Part shown: in pieces, positions 14,715-15,236 of the stretch
How positions within the stretch are numbered: position 1 is the first letter of the stretch
Layout: the number at the start of each line of letters is the position of its first letter
Assembly (NCBI GenBank): GCA_029974875.1
Contig: JARKQP010000073.1
Location: 1 to 15,236, forward strand
Direction of reading: 5' to 3'
Source of the DNA: Mobilitalea sp.
GTDB lineage: Bacteria; Bacillota_A; Clostridia; Lachnospirales; Lachnospiraceae
DNA length: 15,236 nt
Notes under the pieces: generated by a model
What the model saw: the letters and a program-made list of their open reading frames with translations, nothing else
Database searches by the model: none
What the model was told of the DNA's origin: nothing
Program-made: the position numbers and the translations under genes

Positions 14715-15236
14715 ATGCCAATAAGAATGTCGGGTTTGGTTTCTAATCTTGATACAGAGCAGATTATTGGGGCTCTGATGTCGGCGCAGAAAACAAAACA
14801 AACCAAGCTGAAGAATAAAATAACAACGCTGGAATGGAAGCAGGAGAGATGGAAGGATTTAAATACGAAGCTATATAAATTCTATTCGGATACGCTGTCT
14901 AAGTTCCGTTTCCAGAGTAATTTCACAACGAAGAAGGTGACTTCTTCTGATGAATCGGTGGCAACGGTAACAGCGTCCAGTTCTACCGCAGAAGGTAGCC
15001 ATAGCCTTAAGGTAAGCCAGCTGGCCAGCTCACAATTTGTTACCGGTGCACAGCTTACCACGGATAAGAACGGCCTTGCTATCTCCTCTGCTACCAAGTT
15101 GGTGGATCTTGGTATGGCCGAGGGAAGCAAGATGTCCGTAAAGGTAGGGGATACCACAAAAACGTTAGAAATTAACGGGGATAAAACAGTGGCAGATGTT
15201 CTGTCCACCTTAAAAAGTGCAGGTCTGAGTGCATCT
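14715..15236 (+). CDS. fliD: Flagellar filament capping protein FliD, 5' part
   Basis: FliD (HAP2) forms the cap at the filament tip under which flagellin subunits fold into place. The frame is open from ATG 14715 to the window end, giving 174 residues without a stop. The N-terminus MPIRMSGLVSNLDTEQIIGA (1-20) is the FliD_N signature. LEWKQERWKDLNTKLY, a Thr/Ser-rich segment (VTASSSTAEGSHSLKVSQLA) and the beta-rich start of the D2/D3 head follow. AAGGAGGT (14702-14709) is 5 nt before the ATG. The gene is truncated only by the window edge. fliS would be expected next. Confidence 0.95.
   Translation, partial: MPIRMSGLVSNLDTEQIIGALMSAQKTKQTKLKNKITTLEWKQERWKDLNTKLYKFYSDTLSKFRFQSNFTTKKVTSSDESVATVTASSSTAEGSHSLKVSQLASSQFVTGAQLTTDKNGLAISSATKLVDLGMAEGSKMSVKVGDTTKTLEINGDKTVADVLSTLKSAGLSAS

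Noticed and set aside
1..15236. CRISPR array, insertion sequence, prophage, tRNA or rRNA genes
   Set aside because: No regularly spaced repeats, transposase or phage genes, or recognisable tRNA/rRNA sequence were seen; gene content is coherent and syntenic.

Overview
The window looks like chromosomal DNA of a motile, low-to-mid GC Gram-positive Clostridia, most likely a Lachnospiraceae. This rests on the strong AGGAGG-type ribosome binding sites, sigma-A and sigma-D (sigma-28) style promoters, the orphan MsmX/UgpC-type sugar ATPase, the PucR/CdaR-type regulator, and a late flagellar gene order matching the Bacillus/Clostridium series flgM-flgN-flgK-flgL-fliW-csrA-(hag)-flaG-fliD. I cannot fix the genus. 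No mobile element, CRISPR array, tRNA or rRNA gene was recognised, and every complete gene looks intact.

The left part (1-5335) is housekeeping and metabolism. It holds a YfcE-type phosphodiesterase, a convergent FabG-like short-chain dehydrogenase that shares a bidirectional terminator with it, a YitT-family membrane protein with a good extended -10 promoter, a multitask carbohydrate ABC transporter ATPase ending in a textbook terminator, and a CdaR/PucR-type regulator. A perfect 11-bp inverted repeat precedes the regulator.

The middle (5336-6821) is a 229-nt intergenic stretch of consecutive, partly mutually exclusive hairpins, followed by an S41 carboxyl-terminal processing peptidase with signal anchor, PDZ domain and Ser/Lys dyad. 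A 20-bp-stem terminator separates it from the flagellar genes.

The right part (6944-15236) is the flagellar hook-filament junction locus. flgM (anti-sigma-D) is preceded by both a sigma-A extended -10 promoter and a sigma-D-like promoter. flgN (chaperone), two divergent full-length flgK paralogues, an unusually long flgL, fliW and csrA follow, all on the + strand and ending at a near-perfect palindromic terminator. A 399-nt gene-free gap then holds a near-consensus sigma-D promoter (TAAA-N16-GCCGATAT) and a roughly 98-nt leader with two GGA motifs. One of these sits in a small hairpin loop overlapping the Shine-Dalgarno of flaG. fliD follows and runs off the window.

Read as a system, FlgM holds sigma-D until the hook is complete, FlgN escorts FlgK and FlgL, and FliW and CsrA form the partner-switch that controls translation. 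The flaG-fliD leader carries the elements expected of a sigma-D- and CsrA-controlled transcript. The flagellin gene hag, normally between csrA and flaG, is absent from that position. I see no wholly new system. The most interesting points are the flaG leader, the missing hag, the duplicated flgK, the enlarged flgL and the structured ctpA leader.
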